DNA from: Loktanella sp. D2R18
Lineage (GTDB): Bacteria; Pseudomonadota; Alphaproteobacteria; Rhodobacterales; Rhodobacteraceae
Assembly (NCBI RefSeq): GCF_003318235.1
Contig: NZ_QOCG01000006.1
Location: 124,001 to 188,000 of the forward strand
Direction: 5' to 3'
DNA length: 64,000 bases
Part shown: piece by piece, positions 44,689-53,923 of the stretch
How the letters are laid out: every line of letters begins with the position of its first letter
Position numbering within the stretch: position 1 is the first letter of the stretch
Program-made: the position numbers and the translations under genes
The notes under the pieces: model-generated
What the model was told of the DNA's origin: nothing
Seen by the model: only the letters and a program-made list of their open reading frames with translations
Database searches by the model: none

Positions 44689-47129
44689 TCTGCAGCTACC
44701 TTTGTAAAGTCAGCAAGCGGGGTGAATTCATGCGCATCCACGCCCTTACGCGCGCGTTCGGCCCATGGATCAACCTGATAGAATTGCTGCGAGTACCGGA
44801 ACCGTTCGGCCAGCGCCGCACAGTTTTCTGGGTCATCGACAATCTGTTCTTTCACCCAATCAAGCCCAACTTTTGCGATCCATTTATAGGGGCGGTGCAG
44901 ATATTGAGCGCCTTCACGGTAAAGCTGATAGAACGCGCAAGACACGTCGATGGCTTCTTGTTCTGTCGCAACGGTGACCAGCATTTCTGCCTCTAGCAGA
45001 TCCAGCCCTGCGGCCCCGCCGACAAGTATCTGATATCCGCTGTCGACGCAGATAATGCCAAGGTCTTTACAGGTGCTTTCGGCGCAGTTGCGCGGGCAGC
45101 CGGACACGGCCAGTTTGAATTTATGCGGTGACCAAGCCCCCCACATTGCGGATTCAATCTTGATCCCAAGGCCAGTTGAATCTTGCGTGCCAAAGCGACA
45201 ATGATCAGTACCGACGCAGGTTTTTACGGTGCGCAGCCCTTTGGCATAGGCTTGGCCGGACATCATGCCTGCTTCGCCCAAATCATACCAAATTGCGGGC
45301 AGGTCTTCTTTTTTGATCCCGAGTAAATCGATCCGCTGACCGCCGGTGACTTTGACCGTTGGGACGTTGAATTTATCGGCAGCATCGGCGATCGCACGCA
45401 GCTCGTCGGGGGTTGTGATCCCGCCAAGCATCCGTGGGACCACGGAATAGGTGCCGTCTTTTTGGATATTGGCATGCACGCGTTCGTTGATGAAACGCGA
45501 TTTGCCATCATCAACTTCTTCACCGGGCCAAGCACAGACCAGATAGTAGTTCAGCGCGGGACGACAGACGTGGCAACCGCCGGGTGACGTCCAATCCAAT
45601 TCCTGCATGATTTGGGGAATTGATTTGAGCTCTTTTGCGATAATCAGTTTGCGCACGTCGTCATGGGACAGATCAGAACACTTACAGATCGTTTCTATCT
45701 CGGGCATTTTGAAATCATCGCCCAGCGTGATCCCCAATACTTGCGTGACCAAACCCACACATGACCCACATGATGACCCGGCTTTTGATGTGGCTTTCAC
45801 CGCATCAAGTGTATCGGCCCCTGCGTTGATTGCCGCAACAATTTGACCTTTGGAAATGCCATTGCAACCACAGATTTCTGCGTCATCCGGTAAGGCTGCA
45901 ACGGCTGCTAACGGGTCCATGGGGGTTCCCCCCTGATAGGCTGGTCCAAAGATCAGCGTCTCGCGCATATCGGACACATCGGTGGCGTCTTTGATCAGGC
46001 CAAAGAACCAGTTGCTGTCGGCGGTATCGCCATACATCACCGCGCCGATGATTGTGTTGTTCTGAAGTACAAGGCGGCGGTACACGCCGCGCGCAGGGTC
46101 GCGGAACACGATGTCTTCGCGGTCTTCGCCCTCGGCAAAATCTCCCGCGCTGAACAGATCACAACCTGTGACCTTCAGCTTGGTCGATATTTCCTTTTGC
46201 ACGAATGTCGCGGGTTCATCCAACAGTGTTTTCGCGGCAACCTTGGCTTGGTCATAAAGCGGGGCAACCAGCCCAAAGATCGCGCCGTCATGTTCAACGC
46301 ATTCACCAACCGCAAGAATATCAGGGTCCGAGGTCAACATTTGGTCGTCAACGTGGATACCTTTGCCAACGGCCAGACCGATGTCTTGGGCCAGTTTCAC
46401 ATTGGGGCGGATGCCAACAGCCATGACCAACAGATCACATGGTAATTCGGTACCGTCATCCAGCTGTAGCGCACGGACCTTCCCATTCTCACCAAGAATT
46501 TGTTTGGAATTCGCCTGACAACGCACGGTGATGCCTTTGTCGACCAATGCTTTGCGCAGCAGATACCCTGCGGCTTCATCCAACTGGCGTTCCATCAAAT
46601 GGCCCATGATGTGCACCACGGTCACATCGACACCGCGTGCGGCCATGCCTGCGGCGGCCTCTAGCCCTAGCAAACCACCACCGATGACGACAACCTTGTT
46701 GCTATCACCCATCGACATCATCAATTCGGTGTCTTCAAGATCGCGGTAGGCAATCACGCCGTCCAGATCATGTCCGGGCATCGGGATGATAAACGGGTTC
46801 GATCCGGTGCCAAACATCAGCTTGTCATAGGGCAATTCATCGCCGTTTTCGGCGACGACAACCTTACGGTCGCGGTCAACATTTGCGACGCGTTCGCCAA
46901 AGCGGCAGGTGACGCCGTTTTCTTCATACCATTCGGCGGAATGGGTGACGATTTCGGCGTAAGTCTTATCACCCGATAAAACGGGGGACAGCATGATCCG
47001 GTTATAGTTGCCGCGTGGCTCTGCGTTAAACAGGGTCACGTCATAGGCATCTGGCGCGGTTTCGATCAGTTGTTCAAGTGCGCGACCTGTGGCCATGCCT
47101 GCACCGATAATGATGAGTTTTTGTGTCAT
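44685..47129 (-). CDS. nirB: Nitrite reductase (NADH) large subunit
   Basis: An 814-residue flavo-sirohaem enzyme reducing nitrite to ammonium with NADH. Domain order: FAD/NAD(P)-binding module (IIGAGMATGRALEQL, VVIGGGLLGLEAA), BFD-like [2Fe-2S] domains (CGCNGISKGQ, SCGSCVG, then CKCSDLSHDD and CHVCRP), and the sirohaem/4Fe-4S domain with cluster cysteines in TCVGTDHC and GCPRNC. All ligands expected are visible. Sirohaem would come through the cysG gene of the same operon. It starts 3 bp after the globin stop. Confidence 0.96.
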   Translation of the reverse strand: MTQKLIIIGAGMATGRALEQLIETAPDAYDVTLFNAEPRGNYNRIMLSPVLSGDKTYAEIVTHSAEWYEENGVTCRFGERVANVDRDRKVVVAENGDELPYDKLMFGTGSNPFIIPMPGHDLDGVIAYRDLEDTELMMSMGDSNKVVVIGGGLLGLEAAAGMAARGVDVTVVHIMGHLMERQLDEAAGYLLRKALVDKGITVRCQANSKQILGENGKVRALQLDDGTELPCDLLVMAVGIRPNVKLAQDIGLAVGKGIHVDDQMLTSDPDILAVGECVEHDGAIFGLVAPLYDQAKVAAKTLLDEPATFVQKEISTKLKVTGCDLFSAGDFAEGEDREDIVFRDPARGVYRRLVLQNNTIIGAVMYGDTADSNWFFGLIKDATDVSDMRETLIFGPAYQGGTPMDPLAAVAALPDDAEICGCNGISKGQIVAAINAGADTLDAVKATSKAGSSCGSCVGLVTQVLGITLGDDFKMPEIETICKCSDLSHDDVRKLIIAKELKSIPQIMQELDWTSPGGCHVCRPALNYYLVCAWPGEEVDDGKSRFINERVHANIQKDGTYSVVPRMLGGITTPDELRAIADAADKFNVPTVKVTGGQRIDLLGIKKEDLPAIWYDLGEAGMMSGQAYAKGLRTVKTCVGTDHCRFGTQDSTGLGIKIESAMWGAWSPHKFKLAVSGCPRNCAESTCKDLGIICVDSGYQILVGGAAGLDLLEAEMLVTVATEQEAIDVSCAFYQLYREGAQYLHRPYKWIAKVGLDWVKEQIVDDPENCAALAERFRYSQQFYQVDPWAERARKGVDAHEFTPLADFTKVAAE

Positions 47130-47132
47130 TTG

Positions 47133-47552
47133 TTACTCCGCAGCATGCTTATACGCTGCATTGATCATCACGCCCGCAAGCGTGGTATATGCTGTTGCCC
47201 AAGCGTCTTCGACTTCGGCGGTGAAGTCGTCTCCTAGCCCGGCTTTGAGTGTGTAGAGCAACGATGCCCCCACTGTGTCGTAGTGTTCGGCCTTTACGCC
47301 GTAATCGATGTGTTTCACGGCCAAAGCTTCGGCCACGGGAACGATTTTATTCAGATCACGCAGGCCGTTCACAACAACGCCAAGCGTCGCCATTAGTTTT
47401 GCCCCTTGCTCTGTCACGTCGTCTTTGAACATCGGGCGGACCTGCGGTGCGACCTCGAACAAACGGTTGTAGAAAATCTCTGCTGCAGCGTCCTTGATAG
47501 GGGCAACTTTGGCAAAACTGTCTTGGACAAGTGTGATCTGGCTCTCGTTCAT
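47133..47552 (-). CDS. Single-domain globin
   Basis: A 139-residue bacterial haemoglobin. The proximal haem histidine is H81 (AVKHIDYGVKAEHY), and the N-terminal VQDSFAKVAPI helix and the LYTLKAGLG segment match single-domain flavohaemoglobin-like globins. No FAD domain is present. Encoded between the nitrate transporter and nirB, with 3-bp gaps on both sides. A role in removing nitric oxide formed from nitrite, or oxygen delivery, is likely by context. Confidence 0.9.
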   Translation of the reverse strand: MNESQITLVQDSFAKVAPIKDAAAEIFYNRLFEVAPQVRPMFKDDVTEQGAKLMATLGVVVNGLRDLNKIVPVAEALAVKHIDYGVKAEHYDTVGASLLYTLKAGLGDDFTAEVEDAWATAYTTLAGVMINAAYKHAAE

Positions 47553-47555
47553 GGG

Positions 47556-49232
47556 TTACTCCGCTGCTATCGATTTTGGCTTTGGTTTTGGTTTTGCCCC
47601 GTGTTCGTATTCCTCAAGGAAATCCAAAACCTCTTGGCGGTAGGTGTAGTAATCAGGGTGCTGCAACAGCGCCTTGCGGGTGCGTGGACGTGGCAACTTT
47701 ACGTCGGTGATTTTGCCGATGGTGGCCTGTGGTCCGTTGGTCATCATCACGACACGGTCAGCGAGCAAAATTGCCTCGTCCACGTCATGGGTCACGCAGA
47801 TCGCGGTGACTTTGGTGCGCGACCAAACCTCCATCAGGACTTCTTGCAACTCCCAGCGTGTGAGGCTGTCGAGCATCCCAAATGGTTCATCCAGCAATAG
47901 CAGTTTAGGTGACAGCGCAAAGGCGCGCGCAATTCCGACGCGTTGTTTCATGCCGTTGGACATGCTTGCTGCCGGTCGGTCCATGCTATCGGCAAGCCCG
48001 ACACGTTCAAGGTAGTATTCGATCACGTCTTGGCGTTCGGCTTGGGATGCTTTGGGGTAGACCTTATCGACCCCAATCGCGACGTTTTCTTTGGCCGATA
48101 GCCAAGGGAACAGGTTGGGCGATTGGAACACCACAGCACGTTCGGGATCAGCGCCTTGCACATCCCACCCGTCAAGGCGGATTGCACCTTTCGAGATTGG
48201 GTTCAGCCCCGCTGCCATTGTCAGCACGGTTGATTTGCCGCAGCCCGAATGTCCGATGAGACTGATAAATTCGCCCTTGTTGACCTTAAGGTTAAAGTCT
48301 TCGACGACCGTCAATGGCCCTTTGGGGGTCGGGTAAACTTTGTGCAGACCTGAAAAGGTCAAAAACCCTTCGTCGCGCGCAGTTTCTTGGGCTCTGGCGA
48401 CAGCGACTGGCAGCCCGTGAATTGGGGTCACATCGGGCAATAGGCGTGTGCCTTCGACCTTGGATGCGATGCCCTTGTCCATTAGATATTTGGTGACATC
48501 CGCACGCAGGGTTTTGAAACCGTCGTGGTTGTTCATTTCCGTCCGGTCGCGCGGGCGTGGAATGTCGACGCTGAATTCATCACCAAGCGTGCCATCTGGG
48601 TTCAGCGCGATGATACGGTCGGCCAGAATAATCGCCTCGTCCACGTCATTGGTGATCAGAACGCAGGTCTTTTTGTCGGCTTCCCAGATGTGTTCGATTT
48701 CATCTGCCAGATTGGCGCGGGTCAGCGCATCAAGCGCCGAAAGCGGCTCATCCAGCAGCAAGACTTCGGGGTTCATCGCCAATGCGCGGGCCACGTTGAC
48801 CCGTTGACGCATCCCGCCGGACAGTTCCGCCGGGCGGCGCGTCATGGCATGGCCGAGACCAACCATTTTCACGAAATGGGCGACTTTTTCGGCTTTTTCG
48901 GCCTTTGGCATGTGCGGGAACACGCTATCCAGCGCCAGTTGCACATTGCCTGCGACCGTGAGCCACGGCATCAGTGAATAGTTTTGGAAAATCACACCGC
49001 GTTCAGGGCCGGGGCCAGTGATTTCCGCATCCTTAAACGTGACCTTGCCTGATGATGGCTTTTCCAAACCTGCCAAAAGGTTGATCAATGTTGTTTTGCC
49101 AGTACCCGAGAAGCCTAGGAGAACAAGGAACTCGCCCTCTTGGACTTCAAGGTTGATGTTTTTCAACACGTCCGCCTTGTGCAGGCCTTCGCCGTAGCTT
49201 TTGGTGACGTTTTCGAGTTTGAGAATGCTCAT
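47556..49232 (-). CDS. Nitrate ABC transporter, fused double ATPase
   Basis: A 558-residue protein with two complete ABC ATPase halves, of the NrtC/NrtD type but fused. Half one has Walker A GFSGTGKTT, signature LSGGMRQRV, Walker B LLLDEP. Half two has GHSGCGKST, the variant signature MSNGMKQRV and LLLDEPFGML. Between them is a short linker with no NrtA-like sensor domain, unlike cyanobacterial NrtC. The C-terminus ends in a KPKPKPK stretch. It energises NrtB. The start MSILKLENV was chosen. Confidence 0.93.
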   Translation of the reverse strand: MSILKLENVTKSYGEGLHKADVLKNINLEVQEGEFLVLLGFSGTGKTTLINLLAGLEKPSSGKVTFKDAEITGPGPERGVIFQNYSLMPWLTVAGNVQLALDSVFPHMPKAEKAEKVAHFVKMVGLGHAMTRRPAELSGGMRQRVNVARALAMNPEVLLLDEPLSALDALTRANLADEIEHIWEADKKTCVLITNDVDEAIILADRIIALNPDGTLGDEFSVDIPRPRDRTEMNNHDGFKTLRADVTKYLMDKGIASKVEGTRLLPDVTPIHGLPVAVARAQETARDEGFLTFSGLHKVYPTPKGPLTVVEDFNLKVNKGEFISLIGHSGCGKSTVLTMAAGLNPISKGAIRLDGWDVQGADPERAVVFQSPNLFPWLSAKENVAIGVDKVYPKASQAERQDVIEYYLERVGLADSMDRPAASMSNGMKQRVGIARAFALSPKLLLLDEPFGMLDSLTRWELQEVLMEVWSRTKVTAICVTHDVDEAILLADRVVMMTNGPQATIGKITDVKLPRPRTRKALLQHPDYYTYRQEVLDFLEEYEHGAKPKPKPKSIAAE

Positions 49233-49236
49233 GATG

Positions 49237-50310
49237 TTACCGCTGCTCGGTGAATGTGAACATGGATTGCAGCGCATACATCACCCGGTCGAGCATAAAG
49301 CCGATGATCCCGATGGTCAGAACCGCAACCATGATTTTAGCCAGCGATTGTGACGACCCGTTTTGGAATTCATCCCAGACGAATTTGCCAAGCCCGGGGT
49401 TCTGCGCCAGCATTTCCGCGGCGATCAGCACCATCCAGCCCACACCCAGCGAAAGCCGCAGACCGGTAAAGATCAGCGGCAGCGCTGATGGCAACACAAG
49501 TTTCGTGATCTTGGTGTAGGTGTTCATTTTTAGAACTTTGGACACAGACACCAGATCTTTATCGATGCTCGCCACACCGAGTGCGGTGTTGATCAGCGTT
49601 GGCCAAAGCGAACAAAGGGTCACGGTAATTGCGGACACCAAGAATGATTTGGAGAACATGCCGTCGTTGGTCGCGTAAACGGCTGACACAACCATGGTTA
49701 CAATTGGCAGCCAAGCAAGTGGTGATACGGGTTTGAAAATTTGGATCATCGGGTTGATGGCCGCGTTTGCCGTGGGGCTCAGGCCCGCCATGATCCCCAA
49801 GGGAATGGCAAAGAGCGAAGCGATCAAGAAGCCAAAGAACACCGTTTTGATCGAAGTCCAAATTTGATCGTAATATGTTGGTTTACCTGTGTAAGGGCGA
49901 TCGCGCACCTTGTCCAAATCGCCGTTGGCAACATGTTCGGCGTTGCGTGCGTCTTGACGTTCGTAAAAGGCGACTTCTTTCTCACCTTCGCGGACCGCAT
50001 CAGCGTGTAGATTGCCGACTTGTTCCCAAACTTGGGCAGGGCCGGGGATTGCACCAAGTGACGTTTGCACCTTTGGGGCCAATGTGCCCCAAGCAATCAA
50101 AAATATGCCAATCGCAAGGATTGGCACGCCGAGCAGGCGCCAGATTTCAGACATTTGCGCCCGCGGATTGTCACCCGCGATTGCCTTAAGAATAGGGGTC
50201 ATCCATGACAGGCCCAGAACTTGGAACCATGCGTCTGCCTTGTTGATCCGCGTAAACAGCCGGGCGCGGCGTGCTTCGGCGTTTAGTTCGGTCGGGTCGA
50301 TTGCGGTCAT
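49237..50310 (-). CDS. nrtB: Nitrate ABC transporter permease
   Basis: A 357-residue inner-membrane permease. An N-terminal helix (WRLLGVPILAIGIFLIAWG) is followed by a long periplasmic loop containing PRPYTGKPTYYDQIWTS-like sequence, then five to six helices. The EAA-type coupling loop (EMLAQNPGLGKFVWDE) lies near the C-terminus. It pairs with the fused ATPase immediately downstream. Confidence 0.94.
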   Translation of the reverse strand: MTAIDPTELNAEARRARLFTRINKADAWFQVLGLSWMTPILKAIAGDNPRAQMSEIWRLLGVPILAIGIFLIAWGTLAPKVQTSLGAIPGPAQVWEQVGNLHADAVREGEKEVAFYERQDARNAEHVANGDLDKVRDRPYTGKPTYYDQIWTSIKTVFFGFLIASLFAIPLGIMAGLSPTANAAINPMIQIFKPVSPLAWLPIVTMVVSAVYATNDGMFSKSFLVSAITVTLCSLWPTLINTALGVASIDKDLVSVSKVLKMNTYTKITKLVLPSALPLIFTGLRLSLGVGWMVLIAAEMLAQNPGLGKFVWDEFQNGSSQSLAKIMVAVLTIGIIGFMLDRVMYALQSMFTFTEQR

Positions 50311-50347
50311 GATGCTGTTGTCCTGTGGTCTGTTAGGGCACGATGGT

Positions 50348-50371
50348 GTCTGGCCCCGCGTGGGGCCAGAC
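50348..50371 (-). promoter_or_regulatory. Intercistronic hairpin between nrtA and nrtB
   Basis: GTCTGGCCCC, four bases, GGGGCCAGAC: a perfect 10-bp stem in the 69-bp gap between the genes, without a T tract on the minus transcript. It fits an RNA-stabilising stem that protects the nrtA message and raises binding-protein output over the permease. Confidence 0.6.
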
Positions 50372-50379
50372 GTGTTTGC

Positions 50380-51750
50380 TTATTCTTGGATTTCGCTATC
50401 CACGATGATCTGGTTGCCTTTCAGGCCGATTGGCAGGCTGTCCAGATAGGCGTTTGGCGTACGGCCATCGTAGGGAATACCGTCAATGATATCTTCCGCA
50501 GGCGTCGGGGCCTTAAAGCCATCGCTGTCCCATGGGAAATCGGCCTCGTTTGCCATGCCTTCGTCGACCAGCATACGTGCGGCTTCAAGATAGATGTCAG
50601 GGCGGTAGACGCTTTCGGCTGTTTCAAAGAACCACTCATCGGTCTGTGGCTCTGCAATTTGGCCCCAACGGCGCATCTGTGTCAGATACCAGATCGCGTC
50701 TGAATAGAACGGGTAGGTCGCGTTATAACGGAAGAATACGTTGAAATCAGGGACTTCGCGTACGTCACCTTTTTCGTACTCAAACGTACCGGTCATTGAG
50801 TTGGCGATCACTTCGGCGTCGGCACCAACGTATTCAGAGCGCGCCAGAATTTCCACGGCTTCTTCGCGGTTGGCGTTGTCGTTTTCATCCAACCAGATCG
50901 CAGCGCGGATCAGCGCCTTGGTCAAAGCGATGGTCGTGTTCGGGTTTTCTTCAGCGAATTCGGCAGAGATCCCGAACACTTTTTCGGGGTTGTTGCGCCA
51001 GAGTTCGTAGTCTGTGATGACCGGAACACCGATGCCTTTGAACACGGCTGCTTGGTTCCATGGTTCACCTACGCAATACCCGAAGATAGTGCCCGCTTCC
51101 AGCGTTGCAGGCATTTGCGGCGGAGGGGTCACAGATAGCAGAACGTCAGCACCAATTTGGCCGCTAATGTCATCGGGGGAATAATAACCGGGCTCTAGGC
51201 CGCCAGCGGCAAGCCAGTAGCGCAATTCGTAGTTATGCGTGGATACAGGGAAAACCATGCCCATGTTGAATGGGATGCCTTGGTCTTTGTAGTCTTCGAC
51301 AACCGGGGCCATTGCCGCGGCGCTGATGGGGTGCTGCGGACGACCGTCTTCCATCAATGGGACGTTCGGTTTCATCTGTTCCCAAACTTCGTTGGATACT
51401 GTGATGCCGTTGCCGTTCAAGTCCATAGAAAATGGTGTGATGATGTGGGCTTCGGTGCCGTAGCCGATTGTCGCGGCAAGTGGCTGACCTGCCAGCATGT
51501 GCGCGCCGTCCAACTGGCCGTCGATGACGCCGTCCAAAAGCACCTTCCAGTTTGCTTGTGCTTCAAGTGTCACAAACAGGCCTTCGTCTTCGAAATAACC
51601 GTTTTCATAAGCAACCGCCAAAGGGGCCATATCTGTCAGCTTAATAAAGCCGAATGTGAGGTCCTCTTTTTCGAGATCAAGCGATTGCGCCATCGCCGTT
51701 GAGCTCAAAAGAACGCTGGCAGTTAGCGCAAGTGGGAGGGTTTTTAGCAT
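50380..51750 (-). CDS. nrtA: Nitrate ABC transporter substrate-binding protein
   Basis: A 456-residue periplasmic protein with a signal peptide ending STAMAQS. It belongs to the NrtA/CmpA family: [41 protein letters not shown]-like YCVGEPW, and the C-terminal [20 protein letters not shown]. No Tat motif is seen. The ATG at 51750 with AAGGACACC upstream decides the start; it lies 32 bp after the leader terminator. Confidence 0.95.
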   Translation of the reverse strand: MLKTLPLALTASVLLSSTAMAQSLDLEKEDLTFGFIKLTDMAPLAVAYENGYFEDEGLFVTLEAQANWKVLLDGVIDGQLDGAHMLAGQPLAATIGYGTEAHIITPFSMDLNGNGITVSNEVWEQMKPNVPLMEDGRPQHPISAAAMAPVVEDYKDQGIPFNMGMVFPVSTHNYELRYWLAAGGLEPGYYSPDDISGQIGADVLLSVTPPPQMPATLEAGTIFGYCVGEPWNQAAVFKGIGVPVITDYELWRNNPEKVFGISAEFAEENPNTTIALTKALIRAAIWLDENDNANREEAVEILARSEYVGADAEVIANSMTGTFEYEKGDVREVPDFNVFFRYNATYPFYSDAIWYLTQMRRWGQIAEPQTDEWFFETAESVYRPDIYLEAARMLVDEGMANEADFPWDSDGFKAPTPAEDIIDGIPYDGRTPNAYLDSLPIGLKGNQIIVDSEIQE

Positions 51751-51781
51751 GTCGGTGTCCTTATAGGTCATGGTCAAAACG

Positions 51782-51840
51782 AAAAAAGCCGCTCGAAACC
51801 AGCGCGCAGGGAGGAGTGCGCAGAAGTTTCGAGCGGCTTT
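51782..51840 (-). terminator. Leader terminator of the nrt-nir-nas transcript
   Basis: On the minus strand AAAGCCGCTCGAAAC pairs with GTTTCGAGCGGCTTT, a perfect 15-bp stem, followed by T6. The loop holds a smaller GCGCA/TGCGC stem. It lies after nasS and before nrtA, so it can end the nasTS message or attenuate the downstream operon. NasT would act by preventing its formation. Confidence 0.85.
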
Positions 51841-51853
51841 GCTCAGGTCGTGT

Positions 51854-51895
51854 AATCCCGATCAACGGGGATTTCGAAAAGACGCCATTGTCTTT
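51854..51895 (-). promoter_or_regulatory. Candidate ANTAR-target leader hairpins
   Basis: Just upstream of the terminator on the minus strand are two stems. The first (51878-51895) is AAAGAC, hexaloop AATGGC, GTCTTT. Its loop has A at position 1 and G at position 4, as ANTAR target RNAs require. The second (51854-51873) is AATCCC/GGGATT with an inner CG...C, a less regular loop. The order, two small stems then terminator, matches NasT-regulated leaders. Confidence 0.72.
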
Positions 51896-51994
51896 GTTAA
51901 GTCCCACTATGATGATGGTTAGCACCAGTTCAAGTTGTGTTTTGGGACGCGTTTCACAAAAAATGCGGCAGTGCAGAATTTGCTTAATTTTTGA

Positions 51995-53173
51995 TCAATC
52001 TGACAGGTCAAAGTCGAATATTGCGCCATCAAAAAATGCATCAGGCCCAAGAATCATTTGGCCTTTGGTGGACGCGACCGCCGTGGGATTGCGCAGCGCT
52101 CCTTCGATCTTTGCCGAAGCTCCGGGCATATCAACTCCACGCGTTTCTAGGTTTTTCCGAAATAAATCGCTGCGAAAACTTGCTGATCCGCGTCGTATGG
52201 CATCTTGAATATCGAGGCCGGCCCATGCGGCAATGCGCTCACTGATCCAAGCAGCCTGACTGCGCCACGGAAAGTTCCCAGCACTGTCATTAAAGAACAG
52301 GAAATGCGCAGGCGAGACTGGCGCGGCCCCTTTACGCGGTACGATTTGCCCCGAGATCGCAGGATCAATTGCTTCGTGCGGCAAATCGATATGTTGGCTG
52401 CGCGCAAGAATTTCGACAGCAAGCGGCTTGTTGTGTGGTTGATCAAGCCATTGCGTCGCACGGTAAATCGCCCGCATCATTCTGCGACAGGTGTCTGGAT
52501 TGTCATCGATCCATTTGCGGGTCGCTCCCAAGACCTTTTCCGGGGCAAATTGCCAGATCGCGGATCCGGGCAAGATCAGCTCAGCGTCCCCTTGCTGCAC
52601 GGCTGCGGTGCCCCACGGTTCGCCCACGCAAAACATATCGAGGGTGCCGTCCGCCATGGCTGCGGCCATGCGTGGTGGGGGTACGGTGATGATCTCAACA
52701 CGGTTGCTGCGAAACGACGGATGCGCGGATAGCCAATGTTCGATCAGCATGCGGTGCATCGAAAATGGGAAGGGGATGCCGATTCGGATTGGTGTGCGTC
52801 CGGTTGCGAATAGTGCGGTGGCGGCCGTGGCCGGGTTGATGAAATCCGCTTGCCAGCCGGTGTTTTCCATATCACGCGCCAGACTATCGGATACGCCGAT
52901 CACGGTGCCGTTGACAGACAGAACCATTAGGGCGTCCACGGTCGTCGGCAATCCGCTTTGCCCTAATGTCATCGCGATGGGCATCGGTGACAGCATATGC
53001 GCGGCGTCGATTTGTCCCAATGCAAGCAGGTCACGGAGCGCGGCCCAAGACGGCTGTTTGACAAGTTGCAGGTCGACACCTTCGTCGCGCGCAAAGTTCA
53101 GCTCGCGTGCGATGATCAGCGGTGCCGCATCGGCAAGTGGAAGGAACCCACATTTTACAGTCTGTACGTTCAT
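51995..53173 (-). CDS. nasS: Nitrate sensor NasS
   Basis: A 392-residue NrtA-like protein without a signal peptide, so cytoplasmic. It begins MNVQTVKCGFLPLADAAPLI; HMLSPMPIAMTLG and FCVGEPWGTAAVQQGD are the ligand-site segments shared with NrtA. In characterised systems NasS holds NasT inactive until nitrate or nitrite binds. ATGA overlap with nasT supports stoichiometric synthesis. Confidence 0.92.
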   Translation of the reverse strand: MNVQTVKCGFLPLADAAPLIIARELNFARDEGVDLQLVKQPSWAALRDLLALGQIDAAHMLSPMPIAMTLGQSGLPTTVDALMVLSVNGTVIGVSDSLARDMENTGWQADFINPATAATALFATGRTPIRIGIPFPFSMHRMLIEHWLSAHPSFRSNRVEIITVPPPRMAAAMADGTLDMFCVGEPWGTAAVQQGDAELILPGSAIWQFAPEKVLGATRKWIDDNPDTCRRMMRAIYRATQWLDQPHNKPLAVEILARSQHIDLPHEAIDPAISGQIVPRKGAAPVSPAHFLFFNDSAGNFPWRSQAAWISERIAAWAGLDIQDAIRRGSASFRSDLFRKNLETRGVDMPGASAKIEGALRNPTAVASTKGQMILGPDAFFDGAIFDFDLSD

Positions 53174-53754
53174 CCGAGCAAATCCGCCGCTGTGACCAGC
53201 GCTTGGGCAACATCAATGACCTTGCGGCCTTGGTCCATTGCGGTTTTGCGTAGCAAGCCATAGGCGGTGTCTTCGTCAATGCCGCGCGCAGTCATGAGCA
53301 GCCCCTTGGCGCGATCAATGGTTTTGCGGTCGGTCAAGGCTTGTTTGGCGGCGTTCAATTCGTGGCGCATTTGTTCCACCATCTTGAACCGTGCGATTGC
53401 GGTTTCAAGGACGGGTTTAATGCGGTTCTTTTGCAAACCATCGACGACATAGGCGCTAAGCCCAGCGGTAATGGCTGCTTGGGTCAGGTCCGAATCTGAA
53501 CGGTCCACAAACATTGCAACGGGGCGCGACTGCGCATGCGAAATTTGACCGATGTGCTCTAAGGTGTCGCGGTCAGGGTGTGCAAGATTGATCAACACGA
53601 TATCGGGATCAATTTCAGTCAACTTGGGCGCCAACGCAGAGATTTCAGTGACAACATATACGCTGCCCCAGCCGCCATCCTTGAGCGCGTCAATAATATC
53701 CTGCGCGCGCGCAGCGTCGGGCTCGACAACGAGAATTTTTAATCCTGGCTCCAT
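53170..53754 (-). CDS. nasT: ANTAR antitermination regulator NasT
   Basis: A 194-residue protein with a receiver-like N-terminal domain and a C-terminal ANTAR RNA-binding domain (LTDRKTIDRAKGLLMTARGIDEDTAYGLLRKTAM). In the receiver the phospho-acceptor position appears as N56 (DIVLINLAHP), so control by phosphorylation is unlikely. That fits regulation by NasS binding. It is the promoter-proximal gene of the cluster; 170 bp separate it from the next gene. Confidence 0.93.
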   Translation of the reverse strand: MEPGLKILVVEPDAARAQDIIDALKDGGWGSVYVVTEISALAPKLTEIDPDIVLINLAHPDRDTLEHIGQISHAQSRPVAMFVDRSDSDLTQAAITAGLSAYVVDGLQKNRIKPVLETAIARFKMVEQMRHELNAAKQALTDRKTIDRAKGLLMTARGIDEDTAYGLLRKTAMDQGRKVIDVAQALVTAADLLG

Positions 53755-53923
53755 AGTTCGTTAGTTATCAGAATTTTCACAAGGTGGTAGACACGGCCAC
53801 AGCATTAATCTCGGGGTCTGTACATATTAAAGGCGCAGTCCTGAGTGTGCTTAAAAAATGGGCGGTTTGTCGCGTTTGGAAGGCTTTGCGCGCAATGTGT
53901 TGGGCCATCAGCGGTGCTGTATA

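Noticed and set aside
45263..45535. Frames within nirB and nasA on either strand
   Set aside because: Shadows of coding regions with well-conserved motifs in the real frame.
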